NCBI GenBank assembly: GCA_029216955.1
Contig: JANAVB010016199.1
Span: forward strand, 10,415,960-10,479,959
From: Iris pallida
Lineage: Eukaryota; Streptophyta; Magnoliopsida; Asparagales; Iridaceae
Direction: 5' to 3'
DNA length: 64,000 bases
Under the pieces are notes generated by a model. The model ran no database searches, was not told the origin of the DNA, and saw only the letters and a list, made by a program, of their open reading frames with translations. The translations under genes and the position numbers were made by a program. This document shows positions 35,301 to 47,729 of the stretch, piece after piece. The stretch's first letter is position 1. Each line of letters opens with the position of its first letter.

Positions 35301-36486
35301 GTTGCGTAGAATATGTCCATCCTCACTCAGTTTATTTCAGAATACCCATTTGGTACCAATGATCGATTGACCAATAGGTTTAGGAACAAGTTTCCAATTT
35401 TGGTTTCTCTCAAATTGATTAAGTTACACTTGCATAGCATCAATCCAAAACTCACCAGAAAAAGCATCTGCTACTGACTTTGGTTCTACTTGAAAATAAA
35501 AACTATTTTGCTGCTATATTTCTAGTAGAATAACGCGTACCTACTCCTTTAGATACATAACCTATTACCAATGTCTCTGGATGGTCTGGCATAAATTTTA
35601 TCTTTTTTGACAGACTCTCCAAATAATTTTCGTTGGTAGCAGTATCTTCAGGTACTTTGGATTTGCTTTGTACATCTTTCTCATCATTGTTGCTTGATCT
35701 TCGACTATTGAGCTCATCAAAAGTAACATTAATAGATTCTTCAACAATTATAGATCTTTTATTAAAAAATTATACCCCTTACTCTTGGCAGCATAGCCGA
35801 GAAATATTACTTCGTCTGCCTTCGAGTCGAACTTGCCCAAGTTATCCTTGGTGTTCAAGATAAAATAGTAACATCCAAAAACTTTGAAATAAGAAATGTT
35901 TGTAATCCTTCTAAACCATAATTCATAGGGGTTTTCTTCGATATAGGTCGAAGTAACACCCTATTCAAAACATGACATGTTGTACTTACATCTTCTGTCC
36001 AAAAATATTTAGAAAGATTATGCTAATTCAATATGACTCTAGCCATATCGCTTAGAGTACGATTTTTCCGCTCCACAACACTATTCTGTTGAGGAGTTCT
36101 TGGACAAAAAAATTCGTGGTAATATCCACTATCATCATAAAACTTTTTGAAGTCAGTATTTGGGAATTTGCCACCATGATCACTTCGGATTCGAGTAATC
36201 ATGAAGTCTTTTTCGTTTTATACCATTTTGTAAAATACTTGAAATTCAAAAATAGCATCACTTTTGTTTGATAAAAAGTATACCCAAGTATAACGAGAGA
36301 AATCATCGACTATGACAAAAGCGTAGAGTTTATCGCCAAGACTAGCGACTCTACTAGGACCAAAAAATCCATATGAAGCAACTACAAAGGTCTAGAAGTG
36401 ATTACAGTGTTGATGGATTTAAAGGATAACCTAGTTTCCTTGTTCTTTTCACAGTCCGAACATACCATATCTCTCTTAAAGGTAAT
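35301..36486 (-). pseudogene. copia-2 integrase
   Basis: The degenerate minus-strand translation holds the CX2C zinc half (VCSDCEKNK) and the core with FVIVDDFSRYTWVYFL (the family's first catalytic Asp lies in the upstream block, here HMDFFGPS). The second Asp is in IRSDHGGKFPN and the Glu in TPQQNSVVERKNRT, so the DDE triad is still visible. Several stops inactivate it. It would integrate cDNA. Upstream is the pre-integrase region in the same orientation. Confidence 0.8.
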
Positions 36487-37200
36487 TTATGGGAGTCCTT
36501 TTACCAACCTTTTAGTGCATAGCCTTGAGATAGTATCCATATTTGCATGTCCTAGCCTCATATGTCTTAGCCAGCTTTTACCCTGATTGGCTACTAGGCA
36601 CTTACCTGCACTGTTAGTACATTCTAGAAAGAAAACATAAATATTCTCTTCCCTGATCCCTTCATATACGAGATTTTTAGTAGACATCTCATATGTAGAA
36701 TATTTGTCATTCACAAAATTGATGCCATAACCATTATCTGCCAAAGTAACTTATGATCAAAAGATTATGTTTCAATTTTGTGACGAGACAAACGTCTTTT
36801 ATTTCTCGGTAGAGATACATACCAACAGTACCTATTCCTATAATATCACCTCAAAGATTATTATCAAAGGAAACATACCCTTCTCTTTTCATCGATAGCG
36901 TAGCAAATAAAGATGCATCACATGTCATGTGCTACGAATATTTGCTATCGAGTATCCACTTGCTTTTAGCATGAGAGGGTTGAGAGTCCACCTACAAAAT
37001 GAGTAGATGAATCCTTTGGTACCCATTTCTTCAAGGGTCCATTATGATTAGTCTTAGGAATCCAAACAAGCATATTTGTGTCAACAAGCTTTCTAGCTCT
37101 ACTGTACTGTGATGTGTACCCATGTGTACCACAGTATGTGCATGTAATTTTTGAAATTGTGTGCATGGTTTCTATGTTGACAATTTTTTGTACCAAAATT
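36487..37200 (-). pseudogene. copia-2 gag zinc knuckle, protease and pre-integrase
   Basis: The segment 37196-36966 holds a damaged zinc knuckle, CTYCGTHGYTSQYS, where the His and last Cys are replaced by Tyr and Ser. The protease follows. The frame 36744-36487 contains LADNGYGINF-like sequence and LRHMRLGHANMDTISRL. The region aligns with copia-1 11034-11778 at about 88 percent by eye but in opposite orientation. Homology ends at about 37200, so the gag start and 5' LTR are absent. Confidence 0.8.
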
Positions 37201-37306
37201 ATATTTTCAAGATTCAGAACAAGTCAGGTATAAATTTCAAAGCTACATATTATTTGTTATATTTGGTATAGACTCAAAGTTTGTCAATTATCAAAATAAG
37301 GAAGAT
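37201..37306 (+). other. short copia 3' internal tail and polypurine tract
   Basis: A/T-rich stretch ending AAAATAAGGAAGA directly before the LTR start TTGTTGG. A purine run in this position marks a plus-oriented 3' LTR. Confidence 0.5.
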
Positions 37307-38380
37307 TGTTGGCCCATTGATTAATGATCACACCTGATTTTGATAATCAATGTCAACTTTGGTCGATACGCAAAATACATACACTACTACGAGTTTACAG
37401 GTTTCAAGTTAGAAGAATATGCACCCTAAATCTGTATCATACTGCTACAAAGTACAAACATCACGTCATCATCAAGAACCAAACGCAATGGAATGAAGAT
37501 CAAGCTTTTTTATTTTTTTTTTGTATTTTTACTTTTATTGAGTCTAGAAAAAATATGTAAGGTTGATCAGGATCAGTACTGGCGAGGGTTTTTATATGTC
37601 CATAAAAATTAGCATGCCTATCCACATATACAAAATCTAAAACTCCACACTTCTAAAAAAGTCCAAAACCCAACAAATTTGGCCCAACTATTCTGACCTA
37701 ACCCAGACAGAACTCGGCCCGAGTACGATCGAATTAGTTTAATATTTGATTTGGATTCCCTCCAAATCTGCATCCAGCGTTCGAATACGAGATTTTTACA
37801 TCTGAACTCTGCCCGAACTCTACCCGAATTCAGTCTACAAAAATACTATAAATAGAGAAGAACTTTTTTATTTCCAAATCACTCATTCACTCATTCTTTC
37901 TCTTTTCTATTCATTCTAAAGTATTTTCTACGAGCTAAGCTTTCAAATCAAGCCTATACCACTCTTAGCCAAAGCCAGTTTAGTTTTGTTCAATATAAAA
38001 TTTTGGTGTTGAAGAGTTGTATCGGAGGCTGTATTTAGAAAACGTTCCAATTTTCAAATTACCCTCGGGAGTCGGTTGTGTGCTCGTCGCCAAGTACAGT
38101 GTTGTAAGAGACTACAAGCACTCAATTAGCATGTGATATAGTGGATTAACATCGAGCAAGAGTACTCGAGACTGGACTAGTCCTTTCAGAGAGAAACCAG
38201 TATATATCGTCGTGTCACGGAGTTTGATCTTCTCGACTCTTACTTTATTGTGATTTATTTACTGTCATTTACTGCCATAGTATAAGTTTTGAATAATTTT
38301 TAATTGTTGATATTTTATGCTGCACATGCACACACTCTATTCACCCTCCCTTCCCTCTAGAGGTGCTCAACGGTCCTACA
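37307..38380 (+). repeat. copia (SIRE-like) 3' LTR, plus orientation
   Basis: About 1074 bases from TGTTGGCCCATTG to GGTCCTACA. It has a TATA box at 37847-37856 and a CT-rich leader, and ends in a CACCCTCCC...CTAGAGGTG stretch typical of copia LTR 3' ends. The motif TTTTGATAATCAATGTCAA near the start is also typical. It is probably the 3' LTR of the same family as copia-1, whose body points the same way. Confidence 0.65.
37847..37856 (+). promoter_or_regulatory. TATA box of the copia LTR
   Basis: CTATAAATAG, preceded by GCCCGAACTC-type motifs and followed by ATTCACTCATTC repeats that would start the transcript leader. Confidence 0.65.
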
Positions 38381-39877
38381 TTTTCATGATAAAATTGAAC
38401 CCTAAAAATATGGGCCAAATAGATTAGATTTTTGGGTAAAAATATAGCATAGTTGGCTCATAACAAAGGAGGATGATTTTGGTATTTAAAAGGATATTAG
38501 TTTATGAGTTTTAATCAGGTTTTAAGATATTTTTATATAAGATTTGATAGTTATAGGTCATAGCGATAGTTTGGTAGTATTCATAACAAGTTTCGGACAA
38601 GACTAGTAGACATAGTATAGGCATAACCATAAAATATACCCAAAATTTTAAGTTTGGAATATAGAGGTTAAATTACATATAAATCATGTTTAAATTGTGA
38701 TTATATGATTTTTTAGGTGATTTATATGTATGTCCTTGAGTTGGGGGCTTAACCTTGAATTTCGGAGATTAAAAACCATAAAACTAGGTTTATGAATCTT
38801 AGAAGCATGTAGACTTATTATGTAGAAAATCCATGTGTCCTATGTGTAGTTAAAAATATTAGTAATAATTCTTTTATAAGTGAACTCTTAATAGTCATTC
38901 GTATTGTGGACTCAACGGAGACTTGGACAACAGGCAAGTATACCTAGCAAACTCGTACAATATTTACATATTTTATTTTCTATCGTTATTTCCTCCTCAT
39001 ATGGTTACATACTTCTCGTATTGTACTTGGTTTATCATCTATGCTTTGCCTATTTTTTTCATCATACATTCACACATAATTTTTTATATTTTCCACCATT
39101 GCTTGGCATATTAGATTTTCTTGTTCTTGTATATTTTTTGAGATTGGCATTACCCAAGTACTATGTCATTTGACATGACTTCGACCACTCTCGATTAGAA
39201 CTTCTTGCATTGAATTAAAATTGAAATATTTTATAGATTGGGAGCACTTACCTTGGCTACAATCTATAGGATTTAGTTGACCTTGTATTCCTTTAGAAGA
39301 GGAGAATGATACTAGGATTGCTTACCTTGACCATTTTCGATTGAGAGCCGCTTGCCTTGGACTACAATTGAGATATATTATAGATTGGGAATGCTTACCT
39401 TGATTACAGCCTATAGAATTGTCTTGAATTGTTGTTAGCCACGTCTAGAATTACGCTTCTCTATGACATGTCATTTCTTAGATGCTTTTCTTGTACTATT
39501 TTATGTCTTTCCATGCATGTTATTTACTGTTATAGTAGGCGTGCATATTATGTATCTTACTATGTCCTCTGAGGACCTGGTGATCTCTCCAGGTTATTGC
39601 TAGTTTCCTTTCAGGTTACTGTTGAGATCTGGCATAGACATGTTAGAAGTTACTTCATCGGTCATCGGGATCTTCAGGTATCGTTAGTGATGTCTCTTAT
39701 ATGTTCTTCCTTAGTTCATAGTATTATAGTTAGTATTGTGGATGTATATTGATTACTTAAGATTTTTTATCTCATTTGGATAGCTTATACATATTTGAGT
39801 TGGACTAGAGTCCGGTAAATACGTAGCTTGTATGTTACGTATCTTGGTCCTATATAGTTTTGGGACTGGGTGTGACA
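38381..39877 (+). repeat. partial chromovirus-type LTR, plus orientation
   Basis: Its 3' end GGGACTGGGTGTGACA matches the reverse complement of the start of A-type LTRs. The stretch CTCTGAGGACCTGGTGATCTC at 39568 matches A-LTR sequence on the opposite strand. Its left end reads GAACCCTAAAAATATGG, like a U3 start. No target duplication or partner LTR was found. It contains a 147-base imperfect tandem duplication (39180-39470). Confidence 0.55.
39180..39470. repeat. ~147-bp imperfect tandem duplication
   Basis: Both units contain ATAGATTGGGA then CTTACCTTG and CTATAG (TTATAGATTGG starts at 39231 and 39378). Confidence 0.7.
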
Positions 39878-40362
39878 CCATTGTTCAAGCCCAAAAGATA
39901 ACTCAGCCTTATAATATTTAATATATTTAAACCCATGTATATTTTGAATATCAGGCCCAAGGCCTTGGTTGAAACCTACTAATTTTACTAGCCTAAAATA
40001 AATCAAATTCCTATTTAATACTATCGAGCCAAGCCCAAATATTATAACTCAACCCAGCCCAATCTTAATTGTTCAAAAGACCAACATTCAGCTTCTCGAC
40101 TGTTCTAATTTTAGGAAAAGAAAGAAATGAGAAACAAATCGATGGGAGAGAGAGAGAGAGTGTGCTCACCAAAATCGAGAGCTCGGTGTTGCGGTAGCAG
40201 AGTTGATCCAATCAGGATCGACCACAGCGGCAAGGGCGGTACCAAATTTATGGCCATAGATCGAAAGGCTGTGCAGATCGATGCTCGTATGATATCTGGG
40301 CGATCAAAGATCGGTAGATGATGTCATTGAGTCTACCGGCCACACCGGCGTCGAGCTTAAGC
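39878..40362. other. unassigned interval
   Basis: 485 bases with repeated CAAGCCCA / CAGGCCCAAG-type motifs and a short GA repeat (40148). Possibly LTR debris; no coding signal. Confidence 0.4.
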
Positions 40363-42374
40363 TGTCATGCCCTAGTTCTGTAGAATCGATCATCCTCGCT
40401 AGGTCATGATACCGCACGATCCTAAGTTATGCTTGCATAAGGCGGGTTTCATAATGGCATATTACAGCAGCTTGCGACAGGATCGTCGCACAGAAGTCCC
40501 AAACAAAGAAGTTGAATAACACAAAATGTATAGGAAGCAAAATATTCTTTATTGATAATATAATAAAATTATAAAAGGGCACAAGGCCAAGGTTACATTT
40601 GTTCAAGCTCACAATCTCTCTAAATACAAACTCTCAGCTATCTCTCATCTCTCAATACAGAAGTTCAAGACTTGCCACTTGCGAATGCTTCAGAAGGCGA
40701 TGTCCATACATTACGTTCTGTATAGGTAAATTCTTTAACACGGTCGCGTACCTCAAAACGCTAAGGAACTCTATGCCTCAGCGTGTCCAAGCGAGCTCCG
40801 TCTTGAGTGTGCTGATACCTGAACCTGTACATAAAAACTGGTGGAGTACCAGTACACAACCTTACTGGTGAGTGAGTCCCTCTCTCACCCATACAAAACC
40901 AACATATTATTTTAGTAAGTGTAACTTGTCCTTTTGTAGTCTTTCTAATCTTACCTTATGATCAATTTTATTCCAGAACTATAATACTACTTTGTGTTGC
41001 AACATCATGATCGTGTTCAAAATTCTTTGAGATCGTGCTACAAAACTCAGTTGTGCAAAAACTATGGTTGTGCTATATGATCCAATTGTGGGACGATATC
41101 GAGGTCGTGCCTCACAACACAATGTAACCCATTCATACTTGTCTTACGGTCTTTCCCGTTTTAACATACAACTAACTCAAACCATACTCGTAAACCTGTA
41201 TCATTGATTCAAACAACCGACGCCACATCTCGTGCCGAAGCATGTGTCTTTGCTATTGCCAAATCTTAGACTCCATATTTATGTTGCAAACCGTGCTCAC
41301 ATTTCTTTACTCATTCGTGATGTGCTTCTACTTCCTGTGACTCAACCGACACTGTGCATGCAGATTGCCGCAAAGCTTACCGACTCATTTATATGAAGGG
41401 TCACTGGCAATTCAAGTCATCTTGGACATTGATGGGTTAGACGACGATCATTCAGTAGAAATGTGGCTAACCCCACAGAACACCTCGAATCACCAAGCAT
41501 TTCGGAGTCATCCTTCAGTCAAACTACCTGAACAGCTCCGCAATTCCCCGTGACATTAGGTAGGACACGACGAACTTGTTCCCCCAAGGTACGAATCGAT
41601 CTCGGTGCCCCGAAAATCGTTCAAGGATCTAAAATCTTGTACACAAATTGTCTATGACCATGCAAGACTCTACTCAATCTGACGTACTTATAAGACCAAT
41701 TCTCATCTTATCCTTTTCCATTTTTCATCTCTATGCAGCTCCCAAAATCGGAGACTACCTCGGTGACTACAGGTTTCGAGAACTTCCATGTTACCATATC
41801 AACCTCCTGTCTCAAACCCAGGAATGACTATTTGATAGCCTTCCTTCTTAACTTGACCCAATCGTGTTTCGTGCAGTGCCACCAACCAAATCATACTTTA
41901 TATGATAAGCTTTTACTGTGGGAACGTGGCAATGAAACCGTGGGAGCGTTCCTGCTATGAATAATATTTAGAGTGTGGGGACATGCCTACTATGACATTA
42001 AGTTGATAGTCTATGGCATAACTTTTACTTAACTCAATACGTGAGGTTAAAAGACTGAGTGCCAACTTTAAAAATCATCATGGGGTGATATCTAAGCAAC
42101 CAGTTAACAATTCCATATTCTATACACATTTGACACAATGTGATTATTCTCATAGCTATATGGATTCATTTATCTTATTATCAAGCCTATTCAGTGCAAT
42201 GTAAACTTCCATTTATTAGTGTGAAGGCCAAGCTGAGGCAAGTTCATCAAAGCCACCCACCTGAACGAGGAGTTGCCTCGACCGAGCGGGACTTCGAATA
42301 AGTTGATACATAGACGTCCAAACGTTGTTGCATTTTGATTCCTCTAGTTAAACTGAGCGAGACAGGGCACTACA
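40363..42374 (-). repeat. element E: 3' LTR of a decayed chromovirus-type element, minus orientation
   Basis: About 2 kb from TGTCATGCCCTAG to GGGCACTACA. It is followed by the polypurine-side motif with the inverted repeat at 42392-42409, exactly as in A, B and C. The partner 5' LTR was not found. ORFs inside are short and not protein-like. Confidence 0.55.
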
Positions 42375-44863
42375 TAATGCACCACTCAGAAAGTTTCATC
42401 CTCGAAACTTACTAAGTATACACTCATCAACTTATAACTTATACTCGACTTGCATTCATTTGGCATACATCTAAGAGCTCCCGAGTACACTTCATATATG
42501 TTTCATCCATCAAAGTCACGCTCCGTATCTTAGTCAATTTCATAGAATAACTAAGTCATTCTTAGACAATTGAACTATTTCACAACATAATTCCCCAAGA
42601 TTTCACGTTTTGAATCCCAACCAATCCTTCAAACCTGACTGCATCAATGCCTTAATTAAAATTACATGTATCGATACTCAATTATTGCTAACAAATTTTA
42701 TTATCTTCTGAAGTTTTCACTCGCATCTTCTATCTTTCGAATATTTCTAAACCTTCGAACAATCAATCAAAATCCGAATCTTCTAATTATGTACATCTCG
42801 AATATGCTCTTTCGAATACAATTTATCAATCCCGATATATCGTTTCAATTCGACCAAGTAAACTTTTTCTTTTATTCAATTCTCGAGACACATTCAATTT
42901 CATCGACACACGAATTTATTTTTTGATCACCAACTATCTTCTATACTCAAAATTCGGTCCAACAATTTTGATTTGTTCAATCAACATATGATAAATCATC
43001 CGATCAATCCTTTCATCTTATTTGAATTCAGCATACCAGTTGAGTTTGATTGTGCACATATTTAAGGCATCCCCGAAATATATTTATTTCAACCAAGCCT
43101 TGTGATGGATAATCCACACAAAACTAACAGGTACAATTTTCATCCTCAAGAACTCACTTGACTTCTTCAATTCGCAAACCATTTATCCATCCAAAATCAA
43201 TATCCAATATCGTCCTCAATCAAATCCTATCGATAGTCAAAACTTTTCAAGAACATCTGTGAAACTTTTAGGCCTCAATTCTACAAACTAGCTACCCCAG
43301 CTCTATCATCTATCCAGGCGACTCTCGCTGAGGCTCCAAATCTATCTCTTCGCACAGGGACGTCTGCTTAACCGCTAGGCTATCTTCACTAGGCTAAAGT
43401 CAAAGTCAGTGTTGGGATCACTATTCCCAAATAACAATATTAAAACACTCACCCCCCCCCAATTCTAAGGTTAAACTATAGTCGATAGTACAGGGCCTTT
43501 CTACCCAAGCTTGTATCACTCTGATTTTTAAACTTCGAACATAGATTTCTCCTATCCGTACTTGTATCGTTCAATTCAAGGGGTCCGAATCTTTCAGCAA
43601 ATTCACTCCCAGGGTAATTCGATCCACGATCATCCTCGATCGTAACACGGTTCAATGACGCAATCTCACAACTCTCAAACTCACAATCCTCAATCCGTTC
43701 AATAGACCTATCATTCTGAACTCATATATCCCGACTACAAAATCACAAGTCATAATTCACCTATCACAAGTCATAATGTCGATTCTAATTTTGAGTCGTA
43801 AAACCTCAATCATACATTTATTCATTTTGACTTTTCTCAAATCCCATTCCTACTAGTCCTCAACTTCATGCATCAGTCTTATAGTACAATCGCAAGATCG
43901 CGTACTATAAATTTTCTGAGTCATAACAATCCGTGTATCAATGATAAGTATAAAATCCATCTGAACAATAACATTTTCACGATCATCATTCCTTGAATCA
44001 GAGTACCCCCGAGTTATTGCATATCGACCTTTTATATGCCTCAATACCATCAACGATATACATAACCTGATGATCTTCCTTTGCAACAAACTTTGAGTCG
44101 TGAAACTAATACTATCATCCAACTGGATATACGATCTGCTCCTCGACATTTAAGATTAAATCAGTTATAGCTATCATTCGAACTAGTTATATGATCAATT
44201 TGTTCAAGCTCAAAATCATGTATGTTCATCTGCCTAACTTAAGTCATCGAGCAAATTTTTTCTTAGACTTTTAGAGTCATTCTCGTATCTTCAAATCAAA
44301 CATTTTCATGCACGCCATCTTTCCAACGTGCTATCTTTCCTTACTCAAATTCGAAATCCATTTTTGTACATTTCTGTATCAATATCTTCGTATACGATCT
44401 ATATCGATTCCTCGACCGAGTCATCCATTTTTTTACGCCTTAACTTTTTCTCGATTCAATCTATCTACTCTTATCACTTTGCATCTCATACTTCGTGCAA
44501 TCCAAATCCGATGTACATTGTTTTCTCATTCGTTCGAATCAAACTCATACTAGCTATCAAGTCACGACTAACTTTGAAACACTCTTTCTAAGGCTTTGCG
44601 CAATTTCGTTGCTTGTTAATAGACTCATTGGTACCCCGATCCTCAGTCGATCAAATATCTCCATGGTTATCCTATACACCACTTAGGGGTGAAGTCATTC
44701 GACAAATCCTCAAAATAATTGTTTGAATCACAACTGATATACTTTTGAATCTTTGTCCGATCAATTCCACAAAATCCAAGCACGTTTTATCTATATCGCA
44801 TCGACGATATCGTCACTCAGTAGCACCTCTGTCGTTATCTTCCCAACATCTCATTAATCGAGT
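42375..44863 (-). other. internal region of element E, no coding capacity
   Basis: About 2.5 kb, pyrimidine-rich on the plus strand, resembling the B internal region in composition. No gag or pol motif in any frame. It contains a C10 run near 43450. Confidence 0.5.
42392..42409 (-). other. stem-loop motif beside the polypurine tract (element E), with compensatory change
   Basis: The minus strand reads AGTTTCGAGGATGAAACT. Relative to A, B and C the second pair is G-C instead of A-U and the closing pair is G-U instead of G-C. Confidence 0.65.
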
Positions 44864-46094
44864 CATGGTCTGTAATTCGAGGAGCGCTGGTTGTACGAGC
44901 TCCAGTGGGTGGTGGAACTGGAGCTCGGGTGGTTGAGCGGAGGAGGACAGGGGTCAGTGGCCATGTCTCCATCAAGATCGGGGCCTTCAGGACGTCGGGG
45001 AGGGGGATGGAGCTGTGGAATTGTGGCGAGTGCTAGCCACAGTAATGGTGGTGTCATGGTGGCGCACGATGCAGCACAATCTGGATGAAGCCACAGTTGT
45101 AGCTGAGCTCCACTTCATCAGATTCGGAAGGCGCCGGAAGCGGAGAAGGCGAGGAAGTAGTAACGATGGCGGTGGCAAAGCGGAGATGGTGGGATAGTGG
45201 TGGTCGGGCTGACAATCATGGCGGCGATGGTTTGCGACTATGGTGGCCGGGGAATGGCCGAGGCCTCAGTGGGGTTGTGTCGAAGAATTGTAATTTTGCA
45301 AATTTGGAAATCATGTCGTGTCGGACGCAAGAAAATTAGTTGTCAATCTAATAGATTAGAAAGGAAAGGAAATGGAATGGACAATACGATATACGGACAC
45401 AATTGGAATGGTGATGGTTAAGGAATGGCAAGGAAGTAGTAACGATGGCGGTGGCAAAGCGGAGATGGTGGGATAGTGGTGGTCGGGCTGACAATCATGG
45501 CGGCGATGGTTTGCGACTACGGTGGCCGGAGAATGGCCGTAGCCTCGGTGGGGTTGTGTCGAAGAATTGTAATTTTGCAAATTTGAAAATCATGTCGTGT
45601 CGGACGCAAGAAAATTAGTTGTAAATCTAATAGATTAGAAAAAGAAAGGAAATGGAATGGACAATACGATATACGGACACAATTGGAATGGTGATGGTTA
45701 AGGAATGTTGTGTAATTTGTGGTGAAAATTTTGTATGGAGTTTGCTCCATTAAATGGACTAGGTGTGCTTGGTCCCCAAGCATGTGAGAGTGACACTAGT
45801 TGCGAATATTGATGGAAAGGCGGATATGTGAAGAGTGTGGAAGCTAGGAGAAATTCCTAAGCACATGGCTAACCATTTAGGAATTAGTTAAGACAAATGA
45901 TAATAATTAGTCATAGTAATTAATTATAGCAAAATAATTATTTATTCTTTTTATTTATAAAAATATTTTTGGAATAATTAATTAAAGGAAATTAATCATT
46001 CATGATTTAAAATTTAGGAAAAATCTAGAAAAATTTAGGAAAATTTTATAAATTAGGAAAAAAAAGTTAGAAATGCTATCTTAAGGGCGTTACA
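44864..46094 (-). repeat. partial LTR (U3 and CpG-rich leader), minus orientation
   Basis: The right edge GGGCGTTACA gives the U3 start TGTAACGCCC on the minus strand, comparable to the U3 starts of A, C and E. A/T-rich U3-like sequence (45890-46080) is followed leftward by a GC-rich block, as in A LTRs. The left end is not defined. It may belong to element E or to another copy. Confidence 0.45.
45152..45709. repeat. 279-bp tandem duplication
   Basis: AGGAAGTAGTAACGATGG starts at 45152 and 45431. The two 279-base units differ at only a few positions (for example GACTATGG versus GACTACGG), so the duplication is recent. Confidence 0.9.
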
Positions 46095-46849
46095 AGGAGT
46101 ACCTAAGCTAAACTACACATTAACTAATCTAAACATAGGCTATACATAGACTCGCAAGATCAATAACAGTAAGGTAGAGGTTGATTTATTTCTAAAATTA
46201 TTCGAAAGAGGTCAGATCGACTATCCAATAACTTCTCGGGCATATCGATAATCTTAAGAATAATTATGCTAAATTAATATAATTCTATGTCAATTAATCC
46301 AAGTTTAATTTACAAACAACTGTACAGCTATTATTCAAAATGTATTTCTTCCGATCTTACTCATAGTTCATTGGATTGATCGGTTGTACATTTTACACAT
46401 TACCCCTTACACAAAGTATAACTACAATCTGTCATCTGAAAGGTTATAACTTGGATGTCCTTTTTGTTGGAGATAATTTTCAAATAAACTCTTGAGATTT
46501 ATTTTTAAATTTCATTAGAAAATATGTGAGCTAGGCATGAGTTTATTTTCTAATCAAAATTAAGATTTGAAAAACAACTCTAAATCAACTTATTTTATGG
46601 TATTCTCTCTTCTACCTAATTGTAGCATTCACTTCCTAGGAACCCTAATTAGAGTTTGGGTAATATTTTTTGAATGATAAATCCTAATTAAACCATAATA
46701 AACCTATGAAGCAAGTTTCAGGGTGTGTTTTGATTCAAGGTTACCGGAATGACATTCCTAAGCCTATAGCTAACAATATGAAGCTATAAGTTAGAAATGA
46801 TGTAATGGAGCTACAAACTAGTTTATATTACCATTATCAAATAAGAACC
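46095..46849. other. unassigned A/T-rich interval
   Basis: 755 bases without coding signal or recognised repeat ends. Confidence 0.4.
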
Positions 46850-47089
46850 TTCCACCAAAATTATTTTATGCACATGAGTTCCAAAGGATGAAAGTGATCA
46901 AAGTCAAGCAAATCTATTATATCGAGGAGGAGTATGACTCATGAAGAATATTTTTGAGTTTTGCGCGTTGTACTCTTTTTCCTTGACTAAGATTTTTTTT
47001 TTCTGCTGGGTTTTTCTTAGTAAGGTTTTAACGAGGCAACAAATGCGCATACACCACCAAATAATTAATGGTGAATATCCAAGGGGGAG
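46850..47089 (+). pseudogene. 3' internal end of another copia element
   Basis: Contains TTGTACTCTTTTTCCTTGAC, the CTGGGTTTTTCTTAGTAAGG stretch and the polypurine tract AAGGGGGAG, a well-known arrangement just before the 3' LTR of many plant copia elements. Upstream pol is missing. Confidence 0.7.
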
Positions 47090-47359
47090 TGTTGTAAATA
47101 TGTATAATTCAGCATAATTATTTGGCCTATAAAATATATGTATTTTGGTTATCCATAACCTATGACATTTGGTTATCCATAACCTATGTCTTTTGACATT
47201 TCTCCTTTAATTGTCATGATGATGTTAAACCTTCATTATAAGCCTATATAAAAGGCTCTTCTCAAGTTGATTGTGATACAAGTGAATGAAGAAACAATTT
47301 CTTCCATTTTTCTATCTCCATATCTCTTTACTTTATAATAATATTACCATTATCTAACA
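47090..47359 (+). repeat. copia 3' LTR, 270 bp
   Basis: TGTTGTAAATATG to TATCTAACA, directly after the polypurine tract. The promoter-like CCTATATAAAAGG lies at about 47251-47263. It is small, as in several plant copia families, and is not the SIRE family seen elsewhere in the window. Confidence 0.8.
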
Positions 47360-47729
47360 TTTTAGAATTTATTGATATTTTACCAAAAAAATTTATTTAG
47401 ATAATTTTTACCTAAAGGAAACTCGTAACAGTTAAGGATCAGTATGTTTGTAAGTGGATCAATGAGTGGAACTTAAATTAACATCCAAATTGAACTATAA
47501 AGGAAAAGACCATAAAATTAAGTCAGACAAATCTAAAATTTGGATTTTGCAACCCTCGAAGGTTACTAGTTTCAACACTAAGCAATTACTAGTGCAACCT
47601 TATTATTTCTACACTAGAACACTCACTATGAACTAGCATATTGTTGAATTCTAATTCAATGTACTAATTAAGGGTTGAATTACCATATTTTAGGGTACAA
47701 ACCAACCAAAAAGAATATCTAAGTAGAAT
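47360..47729. other. unassigned interval
   Basis: 370 bases, A/T-rich, without recognised features. Confidence 0.4.

Noticed and set aside
10360..37200. single palindromic copia formed by one recent inverted duplication
   Set aside because: The two bodies differ at roughly 12 percent of positions by eye, too much for one recent event.
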